64,000 bases of DNA from assembly GCF_000515215.1 (NCBI RefSeq), contig NZ_KI911557.1, positions 1,073,486 to 1,137,485 on the forward strand, read 5' to 3'. Within the stretch, counting starts at the first letter, position 1. Each line of letters starts with the position of its first letter. Origin of the DNA: Methylomonas sp. 11b (GTDB lineage: Bacteria; Pseudomonadota; Gammaproteobacteria; Methylococcales; Methylomonadaceae). Shown here piece by piece: positions 35,243 through 43,874 of this stretch. Made by a program: the position numbers and the translations under genes. Below the pieces are notes generated by a model. That model searched no databases and was not told where the DNA came from. It worked only from the letters and a program-made list of their open reading frames with translations.

Positions 35243-36676
35243 ATGAAACACTTGTACGAAACCGTCGCCGATACGGTGATTGCGCATATCGAGCAGGGTG
35301 TTTACAAACCAGGCGAAAAACTGCCAGGGGTCAGGAAGCTGAGTCAGCAATTGAATGTCAGTGTTTCGACAGCGCTGGAAGCCTATCGCCTGTTGGAAGA
35401 CAGCGGTAGGATTCAAGCGCGCTTGCGTTCCGGTTACTATGTCAGCAGCTTCCGTCGGCAGGCGATTGTGGAGCCGGACATTTCCGATGCGCCGGTCACA
35501 CCCGCCAAAGTCACCGGCCAATCGCTAACCCGGCAAATTCTCCGTGCGGCCAAAGACCCGTATCAGATCAACTTGGGCTCTTCTGTACCGCATGCCGATT
35601 TTTTACCCACCCATGCCCTGCAACAGGCTACCGGCAAGGTGGCGCGCTCTTTTGGTAAGCGCTGTTTCGACGCCGACGAATTGCTGGGTAATCAGGAACT
35701 GCGCCGACAAATCGCCAAGCGCATGGTGGAATTGCAATGCGCCGACAGCCCGGACGACATTGTGGTGACCCACGGTGCGCGCGAGGCGGTCAGGCTGGCA
35801 TTAATGGCTATTTGCGAACCTGGCGACTTGATCGCTATCGAATCGCCGACTTTTTACGGCTTATTGCAAGTCATTGAATCCTGCGGCATGGAGGCATTGG
35901 AGATCCCCACGCATCCGCGCGAAGGTCTGTCGTTGGATGCGCTGCAAATGGCTATTGAGCAATGGCCGATCAAAGCCTGTTTGATTGTCTCCAATTACAA
36001 CAATCCGCTCGGCTCGTGCATGAGCGACGAACGCAAGCAAGCCTTGGTGGCTCTGCTCGAAGAACATCAGATTCCATTGGTCGAGGATGATGTCTACGGC
36101 GACCTGGGCTTTGGCTTGCGGCGACCATCGGTCTGCAAGGCCTGGAGCCGGAACGGTCAGGTGTTGTATTGCAATTCCTTCGCCAAGACCCTGTCGCCAG
36201 GCTTACGTGTGGGCTGGCTGGTGCCGGGCCGCCACATGGCGCGGGTGGAAAATCTGAAATACATGAAACACCAAGCCGTGCCGACTCTGAACCAACTGAT
36301 AGTTGCGCACATGTTGGAACAAGGCGGTTACGACCGCTATCTACGGCAGGTGCGTCAGGAATATGCCCGCAACGTGGCATTGACCGTTAAAGCCGTCAGC
36401 CTGTTATTCCCCGAAGGCACCCGCGTTACTCAACCGGAGGGCGGCTTTGCCTTGTGGGTGGAATTACCAACCGGCGTCGATGCGATGGAACTGCACCGCC
36501 GGGCCAGTCAGGAAAACATCATCATCGCCCCCGGCCCCTTGTTCTCGGCCACACAAAAGAAATTCGGCAATTTCATTCGCTTGAGTTGCGCCGTACCTTG
36601 GAACGACAGGGTAGAAAAAGCGTTGAAGAAGTTGGGGGATATTGCTTCGGATTTGCTGACACAAAATCGCCAATGA
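35243..36676 (+). CDS. MocR-type regulator (GntR helix-turn-helix fused to aminotransferase)
   Basis: 477-aa PLP-dependent transcription factor. N-terminal GntR domain: VIAHIEQGVYKPGEKLPGVRKLSQQL and VSTALEAYRLLEDSGRI (residues about 10-75). A linker leads to a class I aminotransferase fold with THGAREAVRL, SNYNNPLGS and the PLP lysine in NSFAKTLSPGLRVGW. The domains together bind an amino-acid-like ligand and DNA. ATG 35243 fits the GntR start and the putative TATAAT; 35180 is an alternative. Because it directly follows Nit1C on the same strand, it may control that cluster. Confidence 0.88.
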   Translation: MKHLYETVADTVIAHIEQGVYKPGEKLPGVRKLSQQLNVSVSTALEAYRLLEDSGRIQARLRSGYYVSSFRRQAIVEPDISDAPVTPAKVTGQSLTRQILRAAKDPYQINLGSSVPHADFLPTHALQQATGKVARSFGKRCFDADELLGNQELRRQIAKRMVELQCADSPDDIVVTHGAREAVRLALMAICEPGDLIAIESPTFYGLLQVIESCGMEALEIPTHPREGLSLDALQMAIEQWPIKACLIVSNYNNPLGSCMSDERKQALVALLEEHQIPLVEDDVYGDLGFGLRRPSVCKAWSRNGQVLYCNSFAKTLSPGLRVGWLVPGRHMARVENLKYMKHQAVPTLNQLIVAHMLEQGGYDRYLRQVRQEYARNVALTVKAVSLLFPEGTRVTQPEGGFALWVELPTGVDAMELHRRASQENIIIAPGPLFSATQKKFGNFIRLSCAVPWNDRVEKALKKLGDIASDLLTQNRQ

Positions 36677-36882
36677 CTGCTATTACTTTGAGAATGTCGG
36701 CACAGTTGTCTCACCTGCCTGACCACCATTCGCCGGGATGAGGCAGCGATAATGTCATTTTTTTGCCAAATACCGGACAGTCGGAGGTCCAAAGGATGCC
36801 ACCTATTGAAATTGGACAGTGCCCCCAACCGGCGCGTTTTCGACGCTCGTAACTAATCCATTAACTCTTCCGCACAAATAGA

Positions 36883-37545
36883 CTAGCGCCCAGCCATATC
36901 GGCTTTGCGTCCAATCATTTTGTCGGCTAACGCATGGGTACCGCCGCTGCCAAGAATGACTTGGCGAATTTTCTCGTCCGGAATCCGTACCACCACGTTT
37001 ATAGCCCGCTTGATGTCGTCGGCGCTCATGTCGGAAAAGAGTTTGACGGCGTGCGGGTTGCCGGCATCGCGGCGCAGCACATCGAGTTCGTCGACGCGAG
37101 TACCGAATGCTTTGCCTTTCGGATCGCCCTGAGCCCGGAATGCCAGTGCGCCGCCCACATCCAATGTCAGCACTTTGCCGTTGACAACACCTTGGTTATC
37201 GCCATTGAAGCCGGCAGCGTCCCAGTTGGCGGTCCAGGCATGCACACCAAACCACTGCTGAGCTTGTTTGCGTTCGCTTTCGTTGAGATGAGCGATGCAT
37301 TTCTTGTCGAGCTCCACCCACTCTGTCGCCACCTGGTCCGCCGCTATTGTTCTCACATGGGTCAAAGTGGGCGCTCCAGCCAGTTGATAGAGCTTGGCTG
37401 CGATCAGTTCATTGCGCGCATGCGCCGCAGATTCCAGGATTTTCACGTAGTAGCGTCGACCTTTACCGTCCTGAAAAACGCCTGCGGGATTGGTACCCAA
37501 TTGCCCGCCAATCCGTTGCATGGTCGTGGTATCAATAGTTGGCAT
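36883..37545 (-). CDS. Kinase-fold-like protein paired with a phosphatase gene
   Basis: 220-aa cytoplasmic protein resembling atypical kinases (HipA / PI-kinase-like superfamily). Possible ATP-site lysine in RRYYVKILESA, a helix glutamate in HARNELIAAKLY, a catalytic-loop-like NWDAAGFNGDN and a metal-binding-like LTLDVGGALAFRAQG. I do not recognise a named family with confidence. ATG 37545 is chosen; the longer frame to 37632 would run into the phosphatase gene. It lies 28 bases after that gene on the same strand, so the pair is probably one operon with opposing phosphorylation roles. Confidence 0.6.
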   Translation of the reverse strand: MPTIDTTTMQRIGGQLGTNPAGVFQDGKGRRYYVKILESAAHARNELIAAKLYQLAGAPTLTHVRTIAADQVATEWVELDKKCIAHLNESERKQAQQWFGVHAWTANWDAAGFNGDNQGVVNGKVLTLDVGGALAFRAQGDPKGKAFGTRVDELDVLRRDAGNPHAVKLFSDMSADDIKRAINVVVRIPDEKIRQVILGSGGTHALADKMIGRKADMAGR

Positions 37546-37573
37546 AGCTGCACGTATCGCTATATTCCCCGGC

Positions 37574-38128
37574 TTAAGGGATGGGTTTAGTGCGACGCAC
37601 CAGCGCCAATTGCGCAGGCGTTTCGATGGCACCCTTACGCACGTGCCGAACGTTCTGGATCGCCTCTTCGGTATCCATGCCCAATTCCACTAACAGCCGC
37701 GCCGCGATCATACCCGCCCGGCCCAAACCTCCTTTGCAATGCACGAGCAAGTCATCGCCGTTCCGCAACATCTCGCGGATCTCGCGGCCTTGCGTGACCC
37801 AGTGCTGTTCAAAAGCTTGAGTAGGCACGGAAAAGTCGGCAATCGGCAGATGTAACCAGGCTATGCCGCGTCTGCGAATTTCATGTCCGAGTTGCGGCAC
37901 CTTGAGGGCTTTAAGCTCTGCGGGTTCGACGAGCGTCAACACCAGTTTTGCCCCCCAAGCGGCGATGGCATCCAAATCGATACCGAGGTCGCGTTCCCAG
38001 GCACCCGTGTGCGCAAAATGGTCATGTTTACCGGGGCAGAAAGTAATGCCGATCCGTCCATGCGCAGGACTCGCACGCACTTCTGCAATCTGAAGCGGGT
38101 GTGTATGGCTGGTCCGCACAGCTGTCAT
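37574..38128 (-). CDS. CDKN3-like dual-specificity protein phosphatase
   Basis: 184-aa cysteine-based phosphatase. The signature HCKGGLGRAG (HCx5R) supplies the nucleophilic Cys and phosphate-binding Arg; the upstream Asp in LHLPIADFSVPT fits the general acid. The motif is close to that of cyclin-dependent-kinase-inhibitor-3-type phosphatases, with bacterial relatives of unknown targets. Start at 38128 is preferred since GGCAGGATGG precedes it; the upstream frame reaches the rlmN-like gene. It sits between the rlmN-like gene (37 bases) and the kinase-like gene. Confidence 0.82.
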   Translation of the reverse strand: MTAVRTSHTHPLQIAEVRASPAHGRIGITFCPGKHDHFAHTGAWERDLGIDLDAIAAWGAKLVLTLVEPAELKALKVPQLGHEIRRRGIAWLHLPIADFSVPTQAFEQHWVTQGREIREMLRNGDDLLVHCKGGLGRAGMIAARLLVELGMDTEEAIQNVRHVRKGAIETPAQLALVRRTKPIP

Positions 38129-38165
38129 ATTGCCATCCTGCCGAAATATTGAAGGGAGGAATTTT

Positions 38166-39203
38166 TTAATTTTTAGAATTAAGTTGTCCGCACGCTGCCA
38201 ATACGTCATCGCCTTTAGTGCCTCTTATTAAAGTCGGGATTCTAAATTCATCTAATACTGCTTTAAAGCTTTCGACCTCATGCAAATCAGGACTTTCGTA
38301 ACGTGAGCCAGGGAATGCGTTAAAAGGAATTAAGTTTATATAAGCACGTTTACCTGCCAGTAACCCTCCCAATTTTTTAGCATCATCCGCAGAGTCATTG
38401 AAACCTTTTATCAGAATATATTCATAGGTAATAAATTGCTTTTTTTGCAAAGGTATCGCGTCAATATAGCTTAATACCTCAGCCAACGGATATTTTCTAT
38501 TAATGGGAATAAGCTCATTCCTCTTTTCAGTGAACGGTGAATGTAGCGACAATGCCAAGTTCACCCCGGGAACTTCCTGGATCCATCTTTTAAGCCCAGG
38601 AATATAACCCGCCGTTGAAATTGTAATTTTTTGCACACCTATTGATGTGCCGTGTTGCGCTAAAAAAATTTCACAGGCTTTTTTAACAGCATCAAAATTA
38701 TGTAAAGGCTCGCCCTGCCCCATAAAAACAATATTTAAAATCCGCTCTTCTCCAGGCCTATTGCTTGCCAACCAACGCCAAGCCTGGAGAAACTGGCCAA
38801 CAATTTCACTGGTAGTCAAATTCCGTTTAAGTCCTTGTTCTCCGGTAAAACAAAAAGAGCAATTCATTGCGCAGCCAACCTGCGATGACAGGCAAATAGA
38901 ATATTTATTGTTAAACGGAATAAGGACAGTTTCGACTTTATGATTGTCTTTGAGCTTAAACAGAAACTTTACTGTTCGATCTTTTGACGACTCATGAACT
39001 AAATCGATTTCCGGCAGAGAAAAGTCGAATTGTTGTTCAAAAAAAGCCAATGAGGATTTTGAAATATTATCACGACATTGAATGCTTTCTTTTTTCTTAT
39101 AATGCCAATTAAATAGAACTCCCGCTACCGATTGGTTTAAATTATTCTGATTTATAACCGTTTCTAAATCAGAATAACTTAAGTCGTAAAATGATTGTGT
39201 CAA
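38166..39203 (-). CDS. RlmN/Cfr-family radical SAM RNA methyltransferase
   Basis: 345-aa radical SAM enzyme that methylates C2 (RlmN) or C8 (Cfr) of 23S rRNA A2503. The cluster motif is Cys111, Cys115, Cys118 in GCAMNCSFCFTGEQG; also FMGQGEPLHN, STAGYIPGLKRW, LALSLHSP and the C-terminal AACGQL with the second catalytic Cys. The overall match is closer to RlmN. The gene is visibly richer in A/T than its neighbours, with runs such as TTTTTTAA, which hints at a separate origin. It could be an extra copy beside the usual housekeeping rlmN, which is not in this window. The phosphatase gene follows 37 bases later. Confidence 0.83.
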   Translation of the reverse strand: MTQSFYDLSYSDLETVINQNNLNQSVAGVLFNWHYKKKESIQCRDNISKSSLAFFEQQFDFSLPEIDLVHESSKDRTVKFLFKLKDNHKVETVLIPFNNKYSICLSSQVGCAMNCSFCFTGEQGLKRNLTTSEIVGQFLQAWRWLASNRPGEERILNIVFMGQGEPLHNFDAVKKACEIFLAQHGTSIGVQKITISTAGYIPGLKRWIQEVPGVNLALSLHSPFTEKRNELIPINRKYPLAEVLSYIDAIPLQKKQFITYEYILIKGFNDSADDAKKLGGLLAGKRAYINLIPFNAFPGSRYESPDLHEVESFKAVLDEFRIPTLIRGTKGDDVLAACGQLNSKN

Positions 39204-39297
39204 AAACTTTCTCCTGGCAATTCCAATAGTCTGCCAATCCCCATTGGCTTAAAAAATTGGAGTTTATTTTTTCAAAAATATATAGGTCCGCAACGGC

Positions 39298-39999
39298 TTA
39301 GTACCAAAGCCGCACACCCACGACACCGCGCAAACTGTGCTGGTGCTCGCGGAGCGATGCTTCCTCGACATAGTCCATGCCCACGTAAGGCGCAAACTCG
39401 CGTTCGATCTCATAACGCAAGCGAAAGCCGGCTTCAAATTCGGTCACGCCGGCTTTCACGCCGCGATTTTGTATGTCTTCCGCGGCGACATTCACTTCCA
39501 CGCGTGGCTGGAGAATCAGGCGCTGGGTCAACAGCAGTTCGTAACCCAGCGTCAAGCGTCCCAACACATTGCCTTTCTCGTTGATGAACATCGCGCTGTC
39601 CACTTCGATGAAATACGGCGCCAGCCCTTGAAAGCCGATGACCGCATCGAAAGTACGTTCTGGTTCTATCGCCCGCCGGGCGCCGATTTGAAAATCCCAA
39701 AACGTGTCGATATTGCGACTGTACAGGATCTGTAAATCGGCGCGGCCGAAGATATTTTGATCGGCGGAATAATCGCCTTCCGATTTCAACCAAAGCTTGT
39801 TTTCGTCAGTGCCGGTCCAGTTCTGCACATCCCATTTGAACAGATGTAGCCCTTGATTGCCTTCGTATTCGAGCCTATCGGCCTTGAAATGATTAAAGAC
39901 CATTGAGCTGTCGTGCGCCGTTGCGGCAGAACAATACAACACCAGCAGCAGACAGAACCAAACATTTATATGTCTATTAAACGAGACCTTGGAAGTCAT
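39298..39999 (-). CDS. copB: Copper resistance protein CopB
   Basis: 233-aa outer-membrane copper resistance protein. With the start at 39999 it has a clean signal peptide (FNRHINVWFCLLLVLYCSAATA) and the CopB pattern HLFKWDVQNWTGTDENKLWL, GRADLQILYSRNIDTFWDF and a C-terminal beta-barrel ending in VRLWY. A longer frame to 40113 includes translated repeat sequence and is rejected. Works with CopA in periplasmic copper tolerance; Met-rich repeats seen in some CopB are missing. Same strand as copA, 100 bases downstream. Confidence 0.9.
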   Translation of the reverse strand: MTSKVSFNRHINVWFCLLLVLYCSAATAHDSSMVFNHFKADRLEYEGNQGLHLFKWDVQNWTGTDENKLWLKSEGDYSADQNIFGRADLQILYSRNIDTFWDFQIGARRAIEPERTFDAVIGFQGLAPYFIEVDSAMFINEKGNVLGRLTLGYELLLTQRLILQPRVEVNVAAEDIQNRGVKAGVTEFEAGFRLRYEIEREFAPYVGMDYVEEASLREHQHSLRGVVGVRLWY

Positions 40000-40032
40000 C
40001 GTTCCCGTGCAGAAGGAAGCCCAGTCGTCACG

Positions 40033-40060
40033 CTGGATTCCCGCTTTCGCGGGAATGACG
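40033..40060. repeat. Palindromic GGATTCCCGC-type repeat between copA and copB
   Basis: Contains ATTCCCGC / GCGGGAAT (40038-40045 and 40050-40057) with a TTTC loop, the widely dispersed bacterial repeat that gives VIPAKAGIQ when translated. It lies in the 100-base gap between copA and copB and could stabilise or attenuate the mRNA. Confidence 0.7.
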
Positions 40061-40099
40061 GTCATGGAGTACTTGCGGGTCATCTTGGAGAACCAGGCA

Positions 40100-41800
40100 T
40101 TACTGATGCTCATGTTTCGCCTTTTCTACGATTAATTTACGAAACATGCCGGTATCCATGTGATAGAGCAAATGACAATGAAAGGCCCACTCCCCTTCCG
40201 CATCGGCTGGTACATCGACACTGACGGTCTGGCCGGGTTTGACGTTAATCACATGTTTTTTCGGGTTGTACATGCCGTTACCGTTGTCCAAATACTGCCA
40301 GAGGCCGTGGATATGGATAGGGTGGTTCATCATGGTTTCGTTGGCATAGGTAAAGCGAATCCGCTCGCCGAACTTGACCCGAATCGGCTCCGCATCGGCG
40401 TATTTGGTGTCGTCGAACGACCAAATGTAGCGTTGCATATTGCCGGTTAACCGCAACGTGATTTCCCGATCCGGCGACCCCATCAGCACGTGATTGGGTT
40501 GCGCGGCGATTAACTGGCTATAACTCAATGGTTTTGCTGTATTTCGGGTGTCCTCAGCTGGCATGACATGTCCGGTATGCGGGTTTGGCGCTGTCTCGAC
40601 AGTTACATGCTCATGGCCGGCGTGTTGCGTCATGGTGGGTTCGGGTTTAGCCGAGAGTTCCGTATGCGCGTGGCTGACTTCCTCGCCGGCAGCCGGCTGA
40701 ACCGATGTTTGATGAGCGGCGTGGCCGGCATGCTCACCGCCCATATCCGCCAGGGTCAGCAAAGTCATGGGGCGCATTGTCGGTAACGCGGCAGGCAAGT
40801 CTGCGCGCGGCGTCAACGTCGCGTTGGCATAACCGCTGCGATCCATCCCTTCGGCAAAAATACTGTAAGCCTGTTCGGTTTGCGGCTGCACCAACACATC
40901 GTAGGTTTCCGCCACCGCAATCCGAAATTCCGCCACATCGACCGGCTCGACCGGTTGCCCGTCGGCGGCGATCACCGTCATTTTCAGCCCCGGCAACCGC
41001 ACATCAAAATGGGTCATCGCTGAAGCGTTGATAAAGCGCAAACGCAGTTTTTCGCCGGGTTTGAATAGGTAAAGCGGTTTCGCTTCCGAAGTTTGACCGT
41101 TGATTAAAAATCGGTAATTGGCGCCAGTCACATCGGCTAGATCGGTGGGTTCCATGCGCATCTCGCCCCAGGCTAGCCGATCACTAACGGTTTCCCAAAA
41201 CCCCAAGCGTTGAATATCGGCGAAGAAATCGCCTACTGTGCGCTGCTGAAAATTGTAATAGTCACTTTGTTTTTTTAAGCGCGCCATGGTCCGCACCGGG
41301 TCAGCACGCGGCCAATCGGACAGCATGACCACATAATCGCGATCCACCTTTTGCAGCTCTTGCTGCGGGGCGATGATCAGCGCGCCAAACAAGCCCTGTT
41401 GCTCCTGCATCCCGGAATGGCCGTGATACCAGTAGGTGCCGCTTTGCTTGACTTTAAACTGATAGGTAAAGGTCTGGCCGGGCGCTATACCGTCGAAACT
41501 GATGCCCGGCACGCCGTCCATTTGATAAGGCAGAATGATACCGTGCCAGTGTATCGAAGTAGCTTCTTTGAGTAGATTAGTGACTTGCAAAGTCACCTCC
41601 TCACCCTCTCGCCAATGCAAGGTAGGCGCCGGCAAAGCCTGGTCAACTAGCACGGCCTGCTGGGTTTCGCCAATCAGATTGATCGATTTTTCCGAGATCG
41701 ACAAACGATAAACATCGGCCTGGGTCCCGCTGGACACCAAGCTAGCCAGCAATAGCCAAGCCGCCGAATACCTAGCGCCGGAGAAATCCCAATAGTGCAT
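40100..41800 (-). CDS. copA: Copper resistance multicopper oxidase CopA
   Basis: 566-aa periplasmic multicopper oxidase. A signal peptide (WLLLASLVSSGTQA) is followed by copper sites: SIHWHGII, TYWYHGHSGM, and near the C-terminus HPIHIHGLW and WAFHCHLLYHMDTGM. A flexible His/Met-rich insert (GGEHAGHAAHQ, MTQHAGHEH, HTGHVMPAED; residues about 340-420) could bind additional copper. It oxidises Cu(I) and protects the periplasm. First gene of the copA-copB unit; no adjacent CopRS/CusRS regulator was seen. Confidence 0.95.
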   Translation of the reverse strand: MHYWDFSGARYSAAWLLLASLVSSGTQADVYRLSISEKSINLIGETQQAVLVDQALPAPTLHWREGEEVTLQVTNLLKEATSIHWHGIILPYQMDGVPGISFDGIAPGQTFTYQFKVKQSGTYWYHGHSGMQEQQGLFGALIIAPQQELQKVDRDYVVMLSDWPRADPVRTMARLKKQSDYYNFQQRTVGDFFADIQRLGFWETVSDRLAWGEMRMEPTDLADVTGANYRFLINGQTSEAKPLYLFKPGEKLRLRFINASAMTHFDVRLPGLKMTVIAADGQPVEPVDVAEFRIAVAETYDVLVQPQTEQAYSIFAEGMDRSGYANATLTPRADLPAALPTMRPMTLLTLADMGGEHAGHAAHQTSVQPAAGEEVSHAHTELSAKPEPTMTQHAGHEHVTVETAPNPHTGHVMPAEDTRNTAKPLSYSQLIAAQPNHVLMGSPDREITLRLTGNMQRYIWSFDDTKYADAEPIRVKFGERIRFTYANETMMNHPIHIHGLWQYLDNGNGMYNPKKHVINVKPGQTVSVDVPADAEGEWAFHCHLLYHMDTGMFRKLIVEKAKHEHQ

Positions 41801-41961
41801 AACACCTCTAAAGACCGATTAGCAGGTGTTTACTCTAACATTTTTAAAGGGATCGATACTTTACTGAACGCCAACGCGGGTTTTGCTGGTGACTAATTAG
41901 CGCGGCCGCAGTATCGGTGTTCCTGCGTGCCGCAAGCTAGGTCAGGCTCTGGATTACGGCG

Positions 41962-42369
41962 TTAATCGTCCAGCACAAAGTCGCGCGAATCGCGCATACC
42001 TTCCAGAAAATTAAACAGCCGTTGCGGGCTAATCAGACAGCCGGCCGCCGCTTTTCGGGGCATGATTTCCACCAGGACCCCCTGTGCGGTCAGCTTGTTC
42101 AAGACTTGATACATGAAAAAATCCAGCGTCTCCGCCACGCCTATCATGTTTTCCCATTCGCCGACCGCCGCCTCGTCAGCGTAGCGCCGGTAGGGCCAGA
42201 CCGGCAAGGTTTCATGGCCGTCCACCACCCGCAAAATCCATTGCCGGCTTTCTTTCAAGCCCCAGACTTCGTCCATTTCGACGATACGATACATAAAATA
42301 TTCCAACAGATCTTCGTCGCTCATGGACTGAGCCGCATCATATTCTTCTTGGTAAGGTTCGTAGCGCAT
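41962..42369 (-). CDS. DUF2750-type protein
   Basis: 135-aa cytoplasmic protein. ATG 42369 gives a natural start (MRYEPYQEEYDAAQ); the 300-residue longer frame reaches over the RRM gene on the other strand and is not credible. The middle reads DEVWGLKESRQWILRVVDGH and LPVWPYRRYADEAAVGEWE, the recognisable core of DUF2750-like proteins, followed by VLVEIMPRKAAAGCLISPQR. No known function. Confidence 0.7.
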   Translation of the reverse strand: MRYEPYQEEYDAAQSMSDEDLLEYFMYRIVEMDEVWGLKESRQWILRVVDGHETLPVWPYRRYADEAAVGEWENMIGVAETLDFFMYQVLNKLTAQGVLVEIMPRKAAAGCLISPQRLFNFLEGMRDSRDFVLDD

Positions 42370-42625
42370 AGTACCGATCCGGTGATGGAAAACCACATTG
42401 CAGCAATAATCGCACCACGGTAATCCCGCCATCAGCGAGCCCGCCAAACTCGGCGAATTGTCGGTTTTACGCGCAAATAGAGCGTATTGCTGCGCGTTGA
42501 CTAACCGATTGATTGTCGCATAACCGACAAAACCTAAATCGATTGCCGCACAGCGCGTATTTAGCAAAAAAGCCCAATCGGATAAGTTGTATAGTTGCGG
42601 CCCTTTAGCATAAATAAGCAAACCC

Positions 42626-42889
42626 ATGAAATTACTGATACGCAATCTTCCCCGCACCACCACCGAAACCGAACTGCGGGCCATGTTCGCGGAACACGGC
42701 AGCGTGCAATCCTGTTCGCTGGTGATGGACAAAGACACCAATAGCTCCAAAGGCTTCGGCTTTGTAGAGATGCCCAAACCCGGTGAAGCCAAGGCCGCCA
42801 TCAAAACCCTGAATGGTCTGGAAATGGACGGCAACCGGATTCGCGTGAAAAAGGCCGAAACCAATCCTGGTGAAGCCGCCGATGACTAA
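42626..42889 (+). CDS. RRM-domain RNA-binding protein
   Basis: 87-aa single RNA recognition motif protein. RNP2 is LLIRNL at residues 3-8 and RNP1 is KGFGFVEM near 42-49; a short basic-acidic tail follows. Bacterial RRM proteins of this kind bind single-stranded RNA and often respond to cold. It overlaps the following small gene by eight bases. The ribosome site is weak. Confidence 0.93.
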   Translation: MKLLIRNLPRTTTETELRAMFAEHGSVQSCSLVMDKDTNSSKGFGFVEMPKPGEAKAAIKTLNGLEMDGNRIRVKKAETNPGEAADD

Positions 42890-43115
42890 ACCCGGCAAGC
42901 AAGATCCATTGCATGGCATCACGCTGGAAACACTGCTGACTCGTTTGGTGGAAAAATACGGCTGGGCGGAATTAGCCAGCCGCATCGACATCAACTGCTT
43001 TGCCAAAGACCCCAGCATCACCTCCAGTCTGAAGTTTTTGCGCAAGACGCCCTGGGCAAGACAAAAGGTTGAGGCGCTTTATTTGCAGAGTGCGTGGGCA
43101 GAAATCCAGGATTAG
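42882..43115 (+). CDS. VF530-family (DUF2132) small DNA-binding-like protein
   Basis: 77-aa protein of the VF530/DUF2132 family: [20 protein letters not shown] and [19 protein letters not shown] are the family blocks. The family has a small helical fold with a proposed nucleic-acid role. ATG 42882 lies inside the end of the RRM gene (eight-base overlap), so the two are coupled. Confidence 0.87.
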   Translation: MTKPGKQDPLHGITLETLLTRLVEKYGWAELASRIDINCFAKDPSITSSLKFLRKTPWARQKVEALYLQSAWAEIQD

Positions 43116-43312
43116 CTTGCTATTGCCGATGCGGCCTTTTGTGGCCCACGCCCGCAGTCAATGGCTAATCCTAGCGAGTAACAATTTGCGCGAATTCGAA
43201 GATGTAAAGGGCTTGATATCGGAAAATTGGCTGGCTTGATTTATTCAACTGAATATCGACGCCTCCATTTGGAAATATTCGTTTACCCTCCGACCAAGCT
43301 ATTCAATCCGAT

Positions 43313-43846
43313 CTAGCCGGCCTCTTCCACGATCGATTTGATAGCCGACAAGCCCTGCTCAAACTGACCACCCACCATTTTGTCGCAATTCATGATCAGG
43401 CTCATGAGTTTGCCGATAAAGTTATTTTTGCCGGACATACTCCAGACCACAACAGTATTTTCCCCAGCGGATTTGAAGGTAAACTCGGCGGTATTGCAGG
43501 CTTTAAACGGTTTAAGAAAAACCAGTTTGAAACGAATCAAGTCGTGCGGGCGACTCTCGACAATGGTCATACTGCCCTCGCCCACCTTGTTGTTGCCGGC
43601 CCAACTCATGTTGGCACCGGCACCGGCTTGCGGCCCGGAAAAGCTGTTTTTGGCATTGGGGTCAAGTTTGGCCCAGGGCGACCAAGCCTGCCAGTTCTGC
43701 AAATCGTTAATTTGGGTAAAAACCGTTGCCGGCGGCGCCTCCATACTGATGGACCGGGAAACCTGGAACGTATCCGGCTGTCTGCTGGCCAAAGCCAGAA
43801 TAATCAGAACAACAATTGCAATGAGGATCAGGATAATGTCCAACAT
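43313..43846 (-). CDS. Membrane-anchored SRPBCC-domain protein
   Basis: 177-aa protein with an N-terminal membrane helix (LDIILILIAIVVLIILAL) and a START/SRPBCC (polyketide-cyclase-like) domain: SISMEAPPATVFTQINDLQ, WQAWSPWAKLDP and a C-terminal long helix. The fold binds hydrophobic ligands. It is followed upstream by a DUF4239-like membrane protein gene on the same strand, 28 bases away. Ligand unknown. Confidence 0.85.
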   Translation of the reverse strand: MLDIILILIAIVVLIILALASRQPDTFQVSRSISMEAPPATVFTQINDLQNWQAWSPWAKLDPNAKNSFSGPQAGAGANMSWAGNNKVGEGSMTIVESRPHDLIRFKLVFLKPFKACNTAEFTFKSAGENTVVVWSMSGKNNFIGKLMSLIMNCDKMVGGQFEQGLSAIKSIVEEAG

Positions 43847-43874
43847 GGCGAAACTCTCCGGTTGTTAAAAAATA

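Noticed and set aside
42370..42864. N-terminal extension of the DUF2750-type gene to 300 residues
   Set aside because: The extension runs antisense over the RRM gene and has no domain-like sequence; ATG 42369 gives the family-like start.
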